Positions 1 through 11,400 of a stretch of 64,000 nt of DNA are shown here, piece after piece (within the stretch, counting starts at the first letter, position 1; each line of letters begins with the position of its first letter). The translations under genes were made by a program, and so were the position numbers. The notes below the pieces were generated by a model. That model had not been told where the DNA came from and did no database searches. It saw only the letters and a program-made list of their open reading frames with translations. Source of the stretch: Nageia nagi (lineage: Eukaryota > Pinophyta); NCBI GenBank assembly GCA_050084985.1, contig JBITNC010000001.1, forward strand, positions 25,420,001 to 25,484,000, written 5' to 3'.

Positions 1-396
1 CAGTTGTGTCCTGAGGTCAATGATTTTGTTTAAGTAGATGGAGGCACTTTCATCTTCACTTTGTCGATACTGCAACAACTTTTGTAGAATGGTAAACCTC
101 CTTGAAAATTTGGACCCAAGGTAGATTTTCTTTAACCTATCCCAAGCTTCCTTAGCTGAAGTTGATGAAGAAATCATGAGAAGGACATCATCTGAAACTG
201 CACGGTATATCATAGAAGTTGCTAACTCATTCTTTGAGTTGTATACTTCAAGAGCCTTCTCATCGGTAGGAGCAACCGCATCTTCACTAACTGTCTGCCA
301 TAGCTTTCTTGCTTGTAACTCGGCTTTCATACGTGGTTCCCATATTCCAAAGTTGGAACCATCGAGTATGTGCTTGGGAACGAAGGTTTCAACCAT
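1..396 (-). CDS. Copia gag polyprotein, N-terminal part (element D)
   Basis: Gag is the capsid part of the copia polyprotein and packages the element RNA in cytoplasmic particles. The start codon at 394-396 gives an open frame of 132 codons to the window edge. It opens with a VETFVPKHILDGSN stretch and continues with the copia gag (UBN2-type) pattern of AWDRLKKIYLGSKF and LLQYRQ. The copy is intact over this span. At 295-297 it has a glutamine codon CAG where element A has a TAG stop, so it is a useful reference for the ancestral sequence. The protein is truncated only by the end of the window. Confidence 0.85.
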   Translation of the reverse strand, partial: MVETFVPKHILDGSNFGIWEPRMKAELQARKLWQTVSEDAVAPTDEKALEVYNSKNELATSMIYRAVSDDVLLMISSSTSAKEAWDRLKKIYLGSKFSRRFTILQKLLQYRQSEDESASIYLNKIIDLRTQL

Positions 397-529
397 TGCT
401 ACAAAAACAATAAATATGCAATAAGAATGTAAACTTTTACAATTTTTCCATCTATACATATAAAACAACTAATAAGCAAACATGTCCCACATGTGTAAAC
501 TCATTAACCACGATCCATAGAAGGATAAA

Positions 530-1000
530 GTTGGGGTTGTTTTCTTGTATAGAATTAGGCCTTCACCTGGATGCCCGCAAGGTGGAGCCCAGGTACTACC
601 AGTCCTCAACCAGTTCACCTTGGTCAGTGATATACTCTCACAAGGAGAAGTACTTACTATTTTCCAAGGATCCGACGTATCTTGGACCGGCCATTTTAAT
701 TATCTTGATTAAGGGTTTCAGTTTTCCTCCTAGGTTATCAGGATAATCCCTGAATGGACGTGCGGACATGTGGTATCACTACACACATGCCTGTCCACCT
801 AATAGAGTTATGTCCAATCCAACAGAGGTCTTAGGGGCAATTAAGACGGACTTACCACCACTTGGTTCTTCGGACTAAAAGGGCTCCAGTCTGCCCTGTC
901 CTCACCTCATGGCTCCCCAAACAAGTCATGTTGTGGAAAATACGTGCGGATGTATTCATTTTAGGGGTTACTTTTCACATTTTTGCGTATTGCAAGTATA
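530..1000 (-). other. Conserved leader block upstream of gag (element D)
   Basis: About 470 bp lying just upstream of gag in the element. It is nearly identical to 31740-32170 in element A and recognisably similar to 44640-45080 (C) and 63130-63600 (E). The strand opposite to the element encodes a 71-residue open frame that is partly kept in the other copies, but it has no recognisable domain. I read it as conserved RNA or DNA sequence rather than a gene. Confidence 0.7.
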
Positions 1001-1649
1001 AGCAAATGTGCAAAAAAATATAAAGTAAGGTGAAAAATACTCCATCCACACGAACTTGAAACCTTAAAAAGGCCAAAAAATTGAGTCCAATGGGTTTTGT
1101 TCTAACCCCTAAAGGACTTTTACATTGTTCACATTTTTCTCAAAGCACTTAATTAAACATTAAGAACTAAGTCCTACTTAGTATATCACGACTTAAAAAT
1201 TTAAGTAAGCATGCATCATGCATTAAAAATTTAAGTCCTAAGCATACTTAGTATTCATAACATGCATTGTATCATGACTTAAAATTTAAGTAAGCATGCA
1301 TCATGCATTAAAAATTTAAGTCCTAAATATACTTAGTATTCAAATAAGATAAAATTTAAGTAAAAAATTTATACCAAGGCCCCCCCTTTGTTACTTAAAG
1401 TTTTATCTCTAGAGAATCAACTTGTATGCTATGACTGGGCTTATAAGTGATGTATTTTAAGTAAAAGATTCCCTTAGTTACTTAAAAAAAATAGCATTCT
1501 TGAGATTAAATTACTATGCATGTGCACCTTTATTTAATTAAGCATTAAATTGGGAGGAGACCCAGACCCCTATTTTAAATGCTTTGTAATGCTTTGTCTA
1601 CCTTAAGGACTAAAAAAAAAAAAAAAAAAAAAATTAAGGCATTTAAGGT

Positions 1650-2640
1650 GACTTAGAAGACTTGCAAGGAGTTGGCAGCCATCAATCTTGACCGTGGAAA
1701 GGAGGAAGAGGAGGCTTGGCAGGGGTGGCAGGGGCCAAAGTCAACGAAGAGGCCACATAAGGCAGTGGAGGTTGTGAGAAGCGCGTGGGGTGGCTGTTGA
1801 CCAGCCTAGTTCGTGACCATTGCAGTCCATAAAACGTGTTTGCATCGTGCATCTTGGCAAACAAGTCATAGGAGTGGGAGGAGACTTAGTCAGCACGTGA
1901 GCAGGTGGAGGCATTCATGTTGAGCATATCCTGCGAGCATTACAATCCATGAAACACTTGTATGAGCATTTAGTACGTATCCTTCGATCTTTACAGGCCA
2001 TGAAACGTAGTCTGCATCATGCATCTTTTCAAACAATTTGCACTCGTGAGTAAGGAGTGCATGATGCACACGAGCAGGCCATGAAGAGGGAGCATGAACA
2101 GGAGCAGTCCGCGGGAGGAGGCCACCGGTTTTAAAGAGTCTTTCAGTCATACAATCGAAAACTTCGCGGGCCTACGCCAACGTGCGATCCTGCGATCATT
2201 TCAGTCCACGCAACGGTGTTTGCATCATGCAAATGGGAGGAGGAGAGGCGTAGCCGGTCGAGGAGAGACAGGTCGCGGCTGGCGAGGGAGGAGAGAGCAC
2301 CGAGTCAACGTATCCATTTTATGCATATCCTATGATCATTGCATGTCGATGAGGCAGTTTGTCAAACAATTTAGAGACCTGCAGAGGGAGGCTACCGATG
2401 GAAGAGAAGAGGGAGGCGCATCAGTGCGCGGGAGGAGGGAGGCACAGTCCTTTTCATGCATCCATTTTGTGCATATCCTGCAATTAGTGCAGTCCATAAA
2501 ACTCGGGTTGCCGGCGAGGGAGGATGCTGTGCATATCCGGAGATCATTTCAGTCCATCAACAGTGGTTTACGTTGCATGCGTGGAGGTAAACAGCTCGTG
2601 GAGCTGTTCAACATATCCGTCTGGTGCATATGGAACGAGG
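1650..2640 (-). pseudogene. Scrambled PPR gene fragments in the leader of element D
   Basis: Reading the minus strand gives repeated pieces of plant PLS-class pentatricopeptide repeat proteins in changing frames, such as KLFEKMHDADYVSW, MLAGYAQHE and LFAKMHDAN. At least six copies of the segment around the W-x-x-M-I-A-G-Y-A-Q motif occur (near 1820, 1935, 1990, 2190, 2330 and 2470-2560), separated by GC-rich spacers. PPR proteins bind organelle RNA, but nothing here could be translated as a full protein. Similar, better preserved sequence is at 29780-30480 (element A leader) and 51630-52010 (CACTA element). I infer capture of a host gene fragment followed by duplication. Confidence 0.65.
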
Positions 2641-2647
2641 CAGGTCA

Positions 2648-2719
2648 GACGTCTTAGCTCAGCCGGTAGAGAGTGTGGCTTTTAACCACGTGGTCACGGG
2701 TTCGACTCCTGCGTGCTTA
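2648..2719 (+). other. tRNA-Lys(UUU)-like segment in the element D leader
   Basis: The D arm, anticodon arm and T arm can all be read. The anticodon loop is CTTTTAA with TTT at the anticodon, and its five-pair stem forms with one G-T pair. The Pol III A box TAGCTCAGCCGG and B box GGTTCGACTCC both fit consensus. The acceptor ends (GACGTCT and GTGCTTA) do not pair, and one T-stem pair is broken, so this is a tRNA-derived relic rather than a working gene. It runs antisense to the retrotransposon. A matching relic lies at 29415-29486. Confidence 0.7.
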
Positions 2720-3365
2720 CGTTTTGTAGCAGCCGTGAGACAGGGGTGCTGACGTGGCCCTCAACAATTTTTCAAAAAATTGAAACTTTCAATTTTGTAC
2801 AACTAAAAAATATTGTAAATATTTCAAAGAACTTGTAAGGTCTTTTATTTCAAAAAAATGAGAGGGCAAATATCCCCATATTTGCTTTAAATTTTAAACA
2901 ATTGTCTCTAGAAATTATGTAAATATTTCAAAAAATTTGTAAATAAAGTCCTCCACTTTATTTCAACAATAAAATATGTAAAAAAAAAATTGCACCTTCC
3001 TCTTTTTTTTTTAATATTTTTCACAAAAGACTATTGTAAAAAATCTTTTCAATAAGATGCTATCATAATATATTTTTGCTCACAAAAAATCATTTTCTTT
3101 GTACATTAAAATTAGATTACTAACATAAAATATTGTTAGTAAGAAGAGAGTAGCAAAAATATATTATGGTATTGCTAAGACATTGAGCTAGCATAATCAT
3201 ACAAAAGATTAGTATCATAATGAACTTAGTTAAAGAAGGATAGAAGGTTATACCTTTGCAAACCTTTTACCTCACAATGAAGATTAGGATTAAGATCTCC
3301 AAATTTGAGAAGGATGAAGCACTTCCAAGATGTAGCTTCCACACCAAAAGAGCTTCCACAACAAA

Positions 3366-3377
3366 GCTCTGATACCA
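3366..3377 (-). other. Primer binding site, element D
   Basis: On the minus strand this is TGGTATCAGAGC, complementary to the 3' end of plant initiator methionine tRNA, the usual copia primer. It sits two bases inside the 5' LTR. Confidence 0.9.
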
Positions 3378-3379
3378 AT

Positions 3380-3877
3380 TGAAGGATTTGCACTATAACT
3401 AAACAAATCCTTTAGGACCTTAGACTAGGAAACTCAAGATAACACATCTATAATTCTAAGAACATCATTCACACAATATGACACCAATATAATGTGGTTC
3501 CTCCCTCCTTGGGAGTACATCCACAACTAGTTCTCTTATTCTCAAATCTATGTCTCTCTTACAACTATTCTCTAGCTCTCTCCTACACAACCAAGTAGAG
3601 TAATCTTACTCAAAACTTAGATATCTTTACATGAGGAGAGGCCCTCTATTTATAGGTTGAGAGCACCTCCCTAACCTTCCTTTAACCCAAGGGTAAGGTT
3701 AGGGTTACATTAAATGTTTCACCAAACTTCAACCAACCAACTACCCACTTTGGTAAAGTCAAAGTCTACATATTAAAGAATTCTATTAATCATTTAAGGT
3801 ATTTACATACCTTTAAGTGATTAATTGAATTTACAAGGAGTTTAGATATTCACAATATTTCATTACAAATTCTAACA
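3380..3877 (-). repeat. 5' LTR of element D (498 bp)
   Basis: Bounded by TG and CA, and closely similar to the LTRs of element A and to the solo LTR at 55607-56103. It contains the TATA-type sequence (plus strand ctatttatagg near 3650) and the conserved hairpin motif at 3494-3524. Confidence 0.9.
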
Positions 3878-3939
3878 CCTTAAGCATTTCTCATTGTCTA
3901 TGATAGATTAAAAAGTCCAAATAATTTAAATAACCCTTT

Positions 3940-5480
3940 AAGGTTCTGCTCCTCATTTGCATTGCTATTCTTTATTCCAAAACTCTCCTTTGTTTCATAG
4001 AAGTCCAAGCTTTTAAAGCTTGAGATATCCATCTTATTTCTATATCTTTGAGTAGCCTTTTCCCTTCTATAATACCTACAATAAAAGCTTTAATGCCCCT
4101 TAATCTTTTTGGGCTACTACCTATGAAGACATGGGACTCACGTATTAAATTTTCAAAATTATTTACACTATTATATTCACTATTAATTTTATAGGCAAGA
4201 TTCATTCTATATTGCATGCAATGAATTGGAATCACATAAGGGGCACTTATTAATTTAATTTTGATACAAAGGTCATTGCTCACACCATATATAATTGATG
4301 CTCCATCACAACATACAAAAATTAGCTTCCTTCCAATTGACTCATCATCCATTCCAATAATCTCTTCCAAACATGATAAAGCCAAACTATAAAGATTTTT
4401 TGCATTACAATTCTCATCCATTTTATGAATAGATAAAAGATGATACACTCTTAGTTGTTTCTCAAAAGTCTATAAGTGAGTACAAACCCATGTTATGTTG
4501 TCAACAATTATAACCTCATCAATAGACAATGAAATGAATTATGCATTGGATACATATTTTTTCAAATCTTCAAGTTCTATCATTACCAAGCAATATGATG
4601 TTTCCCATGCACTAGTGTTTTACCAATAGGACTAAGGCATGTTCATTAACCCGAAACACTGATATAATACCTTATAATATACAAAGTCTAAAACAAGCCT
4701 ACCTTTTTTAAGAATATGCAAAATTATGCAAAACTGTATATGCTTAGCTATCAAGTTAGAGTCAACCTTTTTGTCAAAATGGGTTGGAATGTGTGCTCCT
4801 CTCCTTTGGGTATTTTCTTGCTCTTTTTGGAATTTAGCATATTCTAAAGCATATTTTTCATGATTGCATTTATCTTTAGATTCATACATGCACTCTCTAA
4901 GTGGTTTACCATCTAGTCCCTTTATTAATTTACCATCTAGTGCTTTCATAGTTTCATATGCTTTTACATAATGATTTTTAATATTATCATACTTTAATTG
5001 GATGGTATTAACCCTACCTATTTTTCAACAACATATGGTATATTTATATTTAGTAGGTTCATTGCCACCCTATGGAATTATAGGCTCAATGAAAGGAAAT
5101 TTTGCTACCCACTTAAAAGACCTCCCTTTTACCCACTTATCTATATTCTTAGTAGCCTATTTTTGAGGATTTTCATTGTTTGGTGTATTTTGGGTTTACT
5201 ATTGAGAGGAATTCTCATTTTGAGATAAGTCATGATTATTTGCTATAAACTTTGGATTTATATGTTCATTGTTAGAAACTAACTAGGTTGAAACTCTCTC
5301 ATTTAAGGAATTGTTTTCATCTACATGTATAAATTCTTAAGGGATATCAAAAATATCGACCTCATTAATTATTTTTAGTTGCAAAGGTGGCTCTTTCCTC
5401 TTTTTCGATCCAAGCTTACAGCACCCAAGGGATATTGCTTTAGATTTTAGCATACTGCTAATAATTTGGATTTATTATAA
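3940..5480 (-). pseudogene. Decayed hAT-like transposase
   Basis: Several minus-strand open pieces follow one another in the order expected for a hAT superfamily transposase of the DUF4371 / zinc-finger-like kind. The N-terminal part (about 5000-5480) has a lysine-rich stretch and a K-W-V-A-K-F-P-F segment like the zinc-finger entry of these proteins. The piece at 4632-4949 includes a KHIQFCIILHILKKGR stretch. The piece at 3972-4560 has SLSIDEV, a VCCDGASIIYGVSNDL motif and a degenerate version of the family's HC..HR motif (IPIHCMQYRMNLA). Stop codons and gaps break it. The C-terminal dimerisation region is missing, and the pieces end within about 60 bp of element D, so D may have inserted into it. 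Confidence 0.6.
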
Positions 5481-6649
5481 AGTACCTATGATTGAATCTT
5501 TCCTCTTTTTTGATCCAAAAATTTGTGGCTTTTTTAAAATTGGAATCTAGAGTTTTTCTCTTTTTCTTATTATCTTGAACTTTTGAAAGAACAGGTGAAC
5601 TACCCATCAAACCTGTGAAATAATTTTATATCAATAACATTGTTGTCAAATTTTTATACTTTATTTCAAGTTATAATTCATCCATTTTGAATTCAATAAA
5701 TTAGCAAACTAACCTTGCTTTCTTATATCGACTTGTTCCATTTTTTTTGAATTTATATCATCTTCTTATGAACTAACCATCATATCATCTTCCTATGAAC
5801 TACCCATGATACTTGTGAAATAATTTTATATCAATAACATTATTCTCAAATTTATATACTATCAATTCAAGTTATAGTTCATCCTTTTTGTACTTAAAGA
5901 AATCAACAAACTAACCTTACTCTCTTGTCTTATCTTGTTCCAAATTTTCTAGAGTTATATCAACTTCCTCTTGAGCTATATCAACTTCTTCAGTATTTCT
6001 ATAGCTAATTCATCAAATAAATCATGTTTAACATGTGTGATTTATCCAAAAGTAAATTAAGAAAAATAGATTTGAACAAGGAAAAAATCTATAGTTGTAA
6101 TTATTTGAATCATTAATAAGAAAATAAGAAACATTGTATGTTGATTATAACTTTAGAAAATACACCGTTTACAAAATTTACTAGTATTGCTTCTTTTTCT
6201 TCATTTGTGAGATCACCTTTCATTAATTCCTTTCAAAATAAAATAAAATATACCATTTGTTATTTTAAGACAAATTGGGAAAAATAAAATTAAGTTATAT
6301 TAATGAGAAACTATGTTGTAGATTACATTTAACTCTGAGATTCTTCTAGTAATCTCCATGTTCAACTACTCACATTTGAAAGTACAAAATGTGTGAAATT
6401 TTACAAATGAAAAAGTTAACTAATTTCCCAATACATAATTTTGTTTTTTCTACAAGAGAACAAAGCAAATCTACAAGCTCTTTCATTGAATTATTTTTGT
6501 TTGCAAGAGAATTAATTATTTGTTCTATATAATTCTATGGATTTTCATCTCCTCAATACCATTTGGTTATTAGAAAATAATGATCCTCGTTGCTTACACT
6601 ACAATAATGTTAATTATTCATGTACACTAGGAAAAGTGAATTTATTTTG
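5481..6649. other. AT-rich spacer, no gene seen
   Basis: No coding signal on either strand. The stretch has short imperfect direct repeats around 5600-5660 and 5800-5860 (tgtgaaataattttatatcaataacatt) but no recognisable element. It may include the degraded 5' part of the hAT-like transposon. Confidence 0.5.
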
Positions 6650-7200
6650 GTTTGGCTTAGGAATGCTATATCTTCAAATAGGTGTTCATACTTATTTTTA
6701 GAGCTCTTGTAGTGTTATATTGTCGAAGAATGCAAGAAGAGACTATAGAGTTTGATTTTACATCTAATTATTGCATATTTTTTACAACTTCTAGAGCCAT
6801 TTCAAAGAACCCATGCTGTGCATATCTTATCAAAATACATTCTATAAAACTTTATTTTCATACTACATGTGTTATCAAAAATTTTGTATACCTTCTCTAT
6901 GCATTCTATACACTATGCAAAGGTTGTATAGTTGGCTTTACACCAGATCATTACATATGGTTAAGAATCATTATAATCAAACTATTTTGTGCATATTGTA
7001 TAAACATTACAATCCATGAAGCTACATTTGCATTATGCATTTTATCAATTAATTCATATGCCTTCCCTAACATTATGTAAAGGTTACAAAGTTGGACTTT
7101 ACATCTGATAATTATGTCTACTCAATAGTATTTAGAGTCTATGTAGAAAAATCCATTCTATGTATATCCTACAGATATTGTAATCCATGAAATTAAGTTC
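6650..7200 (-). pseudogene. Decayed PPR protein gene fragment
   Basis: The minus strand shows successive PLS-class PPR motifs with stops and frame changes: RYAQHGFFEMALEVVKNMQ, then KAYELIDKMHNANVASW followed by an IVMFIQYAQNS segment, with a final W-I-T-I-S-V-G-Y-T-x-N-G-F near 7150. The order (YAQHG..EAL, then LxDKMHxANVxSW) is that of adjacent S and L motifs in plant organellar RNA-editing PPRs. No start, C-terminal E or DYW domain is visible. There is no transposon end around it that I can support, so it may be a stand-alone relic of the same PPR subfamily found in the leaders of A and D and in the CACTA element. Confidence 0.6.
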
Positions 7201-7399
7201 CTATCTTAGCATCTTATTACACATATTACGTGCCATCTCCATGCCCCTATAATTTGTATATATGTTTACCGATCATTTGTAACCACAACAGTGGACAAAA
7301 ATGATAGAAATGTGTGAAATATTTATAGTGCTTGAAGTTGTGGCAAAAAATAATGAAAAAAATGTAGAAATCACAACAAAAATAATGAAGAAAATATAT

Positions 7400-9240
7400 A
7401 TTACCTTCTAGTGGGCCTACAATTACGGAGGTGGGCCTCTTTCAACTACAGAGGTGGGCCTACAACTATAATCATTACCTTAATGTTCCATAAATATGAA
7501 CCAATCCACACATACCACTCCATGGATCATACCACCATCTTACATAAACACTTTTATTCCAATCATTTCCTTGTACAATCCTTTTTCCTTTATTTCTATC
7601 TTGCATACATAAACCCCTTGCAAACATTATATATCTATAAGTATCTTCACCAAATATCCTTGATCTTGCATCAAAGATTTTACCTCATCCATACCAACAA
7701 ACTCCCACTTCTTGTATTTCTCTTGCATAAAACACTCACCACCATAAATATACAAAATACATGGAACTATGGGAAAATATTGGATTACCTTATACATCTT
7801 TCAATATCCCTTAGCAGAATTTCCTTATCCTGATTTGGAATACCTCCTTGCACTTTTGGTATCTATATATTCTTTTCCTTATCCTTGAAAATACCCTTTC
7901 CAACCTTTTTTTTTCACCAAACCTCACTTCCCTTTATCTCCAAATTTGTGATGTCTCTTGTTTGCATTTCCACACATAGAGGCTAAGTCCACAACATTAA
8001 TATAAGTATTAGTAATAAAATATAGTGAACCAACCATATTACCTCTAGAAACAATTGTAGAATCCTTGGATACTTTCCAAGTCTTTTTTTTGAACAAAAC
8101 CATATATCCTTCACCATCAATTATACTTTATGGAATGAGATTCATTTTCAAATAAAGGATGTGCCCTATCCCCTTGAGAAACCACTAATTTTTGTTAGAA
8201 AACTTGATCTTAACTTTTCCTATACAAACTATCTTATATAGTTTATCATTACTTAACTTGCCCAAAATCTACTCGAACATACTCAACAAAATAACCCTTG
8301 TGAGAAGTTGCATGGAAAGAAGCCCCTAAATATAGTACCCAATAATCATTATACATATCCAAAATTAATATTAAAGCCTCCTAAATAAACTCACCAACCA
8401 TGTTGGCTTCTTGATTATTACCTTCATTCACATTACTTTATTTTCCATCTTGCTTTCTAGCCCAACAATCCCTCTTGAGATGTCCCTTCTTCCCATAATA
8501 CCAACACTCCATACCTTTTTCCTTGCATTCACATTCTTGGTTTCCATGAGTTTGAGATCCACCTCTTTCCCTTTATCTTCCCCTTAATCTCAATAAATAG
8601 TGCACCATAATTCCTAAATGATTCCCCCATAGAGTTTCTTTGCATATCATCACTCATAAGGATGACCACCACATCATCAAACACTAGCTTGATAGAACTC
8701 AAAGTAGGATTACTTACCACCATCACTAAGATACTCTAGTTATCTATTAATGAACACAATATTAGTAAGGCCCTTATCTCATTTTCAAACTCTAAATCCA
8801 CTAAATTCACTTGGTTAGTCATAGTATTACACTCATTAAAGTAGTTTAGAATGGATCCTCACTCACTCATTTGCATATTAAACAACATTTTTCATGGGAA
8901 ATACTTTGTTTGATGTTGAGGGTTTCTCATACATCTTGGCAAAATTATCTAGGACAATCTTTATGGTATTTTCCTTTAAGATATTGATGGCTATATTTGT
9001 ACCCAAGCACAATCTTCCCATACCCAAAGCCTTTCTATCCAAGAGCTCCCAATCTACATCATCCATGTATGTGGGTTTACTCTTTTTCTTTTTCCCAAGG
9101 GGAAAATAAATTTCCTTTTGATAAAACCTAACATTTTGGACATTAAATTTTTCTAATTGAAACCTCCCTTCTCTTTCCATTACTCCCACTTGATTCAAAA
9201 TCCTTCCCTTCAAAACTTGAAGCTTTGATACAACTTTTTA
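7400..9240 (-). pseudogene. Decayed copia gag-protease region
   Basis: From high to low coordinates the minus strand gives a gag start (8878-9213, with ELLDRKALGMGRLCLGTNIA typical of copia gag), a second gag piece (8529-8726, LSSIKLVFDDVVVILMSDDM), a CCHC zinc knuckle near 8480 (C-W-Y-Y-G-K-K-G-H-L-K-R-D-C, with one cysteine changed to G or Y) and a protease-like segment near 8300 (W-V-L-Y-L-G-A-S-F-H-A-T). Several stops interrupt the frame. It differs from elements A-E and belongs to another copia family. Pol is not seen; the element decays towards 7400. Confidence 0.7.
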
Positions 9241-9960
9241 AGATTCCACAATGAAAAAATATAGTTGAGCAATAACTCAACTTATAACTAAAATATAATT
9301 AAGCAAACAAGATCAACTAGAAAAGAAACAAGCATGTAGCATGGTTCACCAAATGTGGGATACATCCATGGAGAATATTCAGTCCTTTATTCCAATCAGT
9401 TCAAAACCACCAAGAGTTACAAACAACAATTAAATTGTTGTACATTTCTCTTTGGTTACACAAGGAACCTTCACTACAATAGTATCTCTTCAAGTAATTA
9501 CTTCCTCTCCTATTTCTTACATATATAAAAACTCTACTCTTTTCTTCTTACATTCACCATTCCAACACTAACCAACCCCAATTACATAAGGTCATACAAT
9601 TTATAGGAATCCACACAATCTTAATTTTAGTCCTAACTAGAGTAAGAAACCATGTAATAATTTTTTTATTAATAATAAAATCATTTCTTATTAAACTTAT
9701 AACCAAGTGAGAGTGAGTTTCCAACCCCAAAGTAGAGCTTTTGGGCCTCTAGAATCATAGTTAGCCATCATCATACCAATCTAATATCGAGATTGATCAT
9801 CTCAAGGATGATTGCAACCTGTAATACATTTTTTGCAAGTTTAACTTACAACTTAATTGGTCAGATGATTGTATCTAGGTTCTGATTGTCTTCTTGGTCG
9901 ATTGGCATTACAGACCAACCCTATGCATGTCAATTGTAAAATAGAGAGTTGTAATATGTA
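9241..9960 (-). repeat. Probable 5' LTR of the decayed copia at 7400-9240
   Basis: It lies directly upstream of gag, after a degenerate primer site (gctttgatac at about 9218-9227). It carries the same TGGATGTA/GAACCA hairpin motif (9341-9369) as the other LTRs, and a TATA-like sequence on the minus strand near 9600. Exact ends are uncertain because the sequence is old. It resembles the solo LTR at 16842-17556. Confidence 0.5.
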
Positions 9961-10779
9961 AGTTAACCAAAATATCGGACTCAATTCTTAATAAAATATG
10001 CCTAAATGATATATATTTGATATCAAGATATAAGATAGTTCTCATGCTTGGTGCTTAATAATATAATTCGATAGATATGTGATGACATGTCAAATGGTAT
10101 TAATTTTCTTATTGGTTCATATGATAAAGGACGTGGAATAGCCACACCCTTTCTTGCTTGTTGATTATCCACTTGGACAAATCCCATAACATAATGATAA
10201 GAAAATATAGTCCCACTTCATGATATACTTGGCCTACTAATGTAGAGGCATCCACTTGATTCACATTATGATGAGAAAAAGGGTTGTTGAAAATCCCTAA
10301 GCATTGATTTGTTGGTGCAAGTGGATTTGCCATTGATATTTGCTCATTTTAATTATGATGAGGTAAAAGAGTTGTTAAAAATACCTAAGTGTTGATTTGT
10401 TGGTGCAAATGGATTCACCATATGTTGTGATCACATGCACCCATTAGTGTAGTGTCCCTTTTGACTATGATAATCATAAAATTCATTTTCTCTATACCAA
10501 ATTCTTGTAGAAGCAAATGGATTATCCTTGATTTTAGTAAATGATATGATACTTTCTTGAAAAAATATTTAAAAAATATTTGATAAAGGTTCTACCAAAG
10601 GAGTAAAATTTTGAGATTACTTTGGAAGTAAAGATGCTTAATTGTTGAGTTTCCTTTATGCTTTTTATTATGGTACCACCATTGTGATTGGCTTTTCTTA
10701 ATTGAATCATATGATATTTGATTCAATAGTTGCTTTTGATAAGATTGATTATTGTCATTGCTACCATTATTACATTATT

Positions 10780-11400
10780 TTTCCTTCATAACTAGATTTC
10801 ACTTGATTGAAGCTTAACTTCCTCAATGAGTTTTATTTGTGCCAATGCCTCTAGTTCAAATGATTTATATTGTTGTGCTTGTAAGATAGATGATATATGC
10901 TTTTTACAACTTTTTCTTAACATCCTTACAAGCTCATCTTGTGGAAAAATGTAAGGAAAGTCTATGATAAGTGCTCTCAATCTTGATACATAGTTATTGA
11001 TATATTCATCATCGAATTATGATAATTTATTCAAGTTCATAATAGATACTTTTTTTTTCATGTTGATAGAAAAATGATCTAAGAATAGATTGGAAAATTG
11101 TTCAAATGAATAAATTCTATTTTGGGCCAAATTGTTATGCCAATACAATGCTAGGCCCGTAAGAGTCCTCATAAATATCCTAAGCATCAAGACATCATCA
11201 TTTGATATGATATAGCAAGAATATTTGAATTTTCTTAAATGTTCTTGTGGATCCTCCTATCTTTTAAATTTTTTCATATAAGGTAATTCAAACTTGTAAG
11301 AAAATGATTTGATTGGAACCATTGGGTTTATTGGTTCATTTACAATTGTATGATAATCCATATTGCTTTTAAGCTTCATATCTTGTAACCTCTTTAGAAT
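10780..11400 (-). pseudogene. Decayed Ty3-like retrotransposon gag
   Basis: The minus strand reads, through a few stops, as a Retrotrans_gag type domain: a F-E-L-P-Y-M-K-K-F start near 11290, EDPQEHLRKFKYSC, then TLTGLALYWHNNLAQN, FEQFSNLFLDHFS and the open piece 10792-10980 with LRALIIDFPYIFPQDELVRM. The W-h-x-N-L and F..F...F.. spacing fits Ty3/Gypsy gag rather than copia. No reverse transcriptase follows within the window, so it may be a non-autonomous or badly truncated element. Its LTRs are not recognised. Confidence 0.6.

Larger units (their letters stand above)
1..3877 (-). mobile_element. Copia element D, 5' part only (left edge of window)
   Basis: A minus-strand Ty1/copia retrotransposon entered from its 5' end. 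Reading from high to low coordinates it has a 5' LTR (3380-3877), a primer binding site (3366-3377), a leader of about 3 kb and the start of gag (396 downward). The LTR, leader and gag match element A (28223-37689) closely, so D is the same family in the opposite orientation. Pol and the 3' LTR lie outside the window. The bases just beyond the LTR (3878-3882, cctta) should be one copy of the target duplication, but the other copy cannot be seen. The insertion sits next to the broken end of a hAT-like transposase. Confidence 0.9.

Noticed and set aside
531-746. 71-residue open frame, repeated in opposite orientation at 31951-32169
   Set aside because: It is antisense to the retrotransposon leader and recurs only because the leader block is conserved. 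No domain and no codon signature were seen.
6597-7335. CACTA at 6597 and TAGTG near 7331 around the PPR relic
   Set aside because: The sequences next to these words are not inverted repeats of each other and the flanking triplets (tta and ctt) differ, so this is not a second CACTA element.
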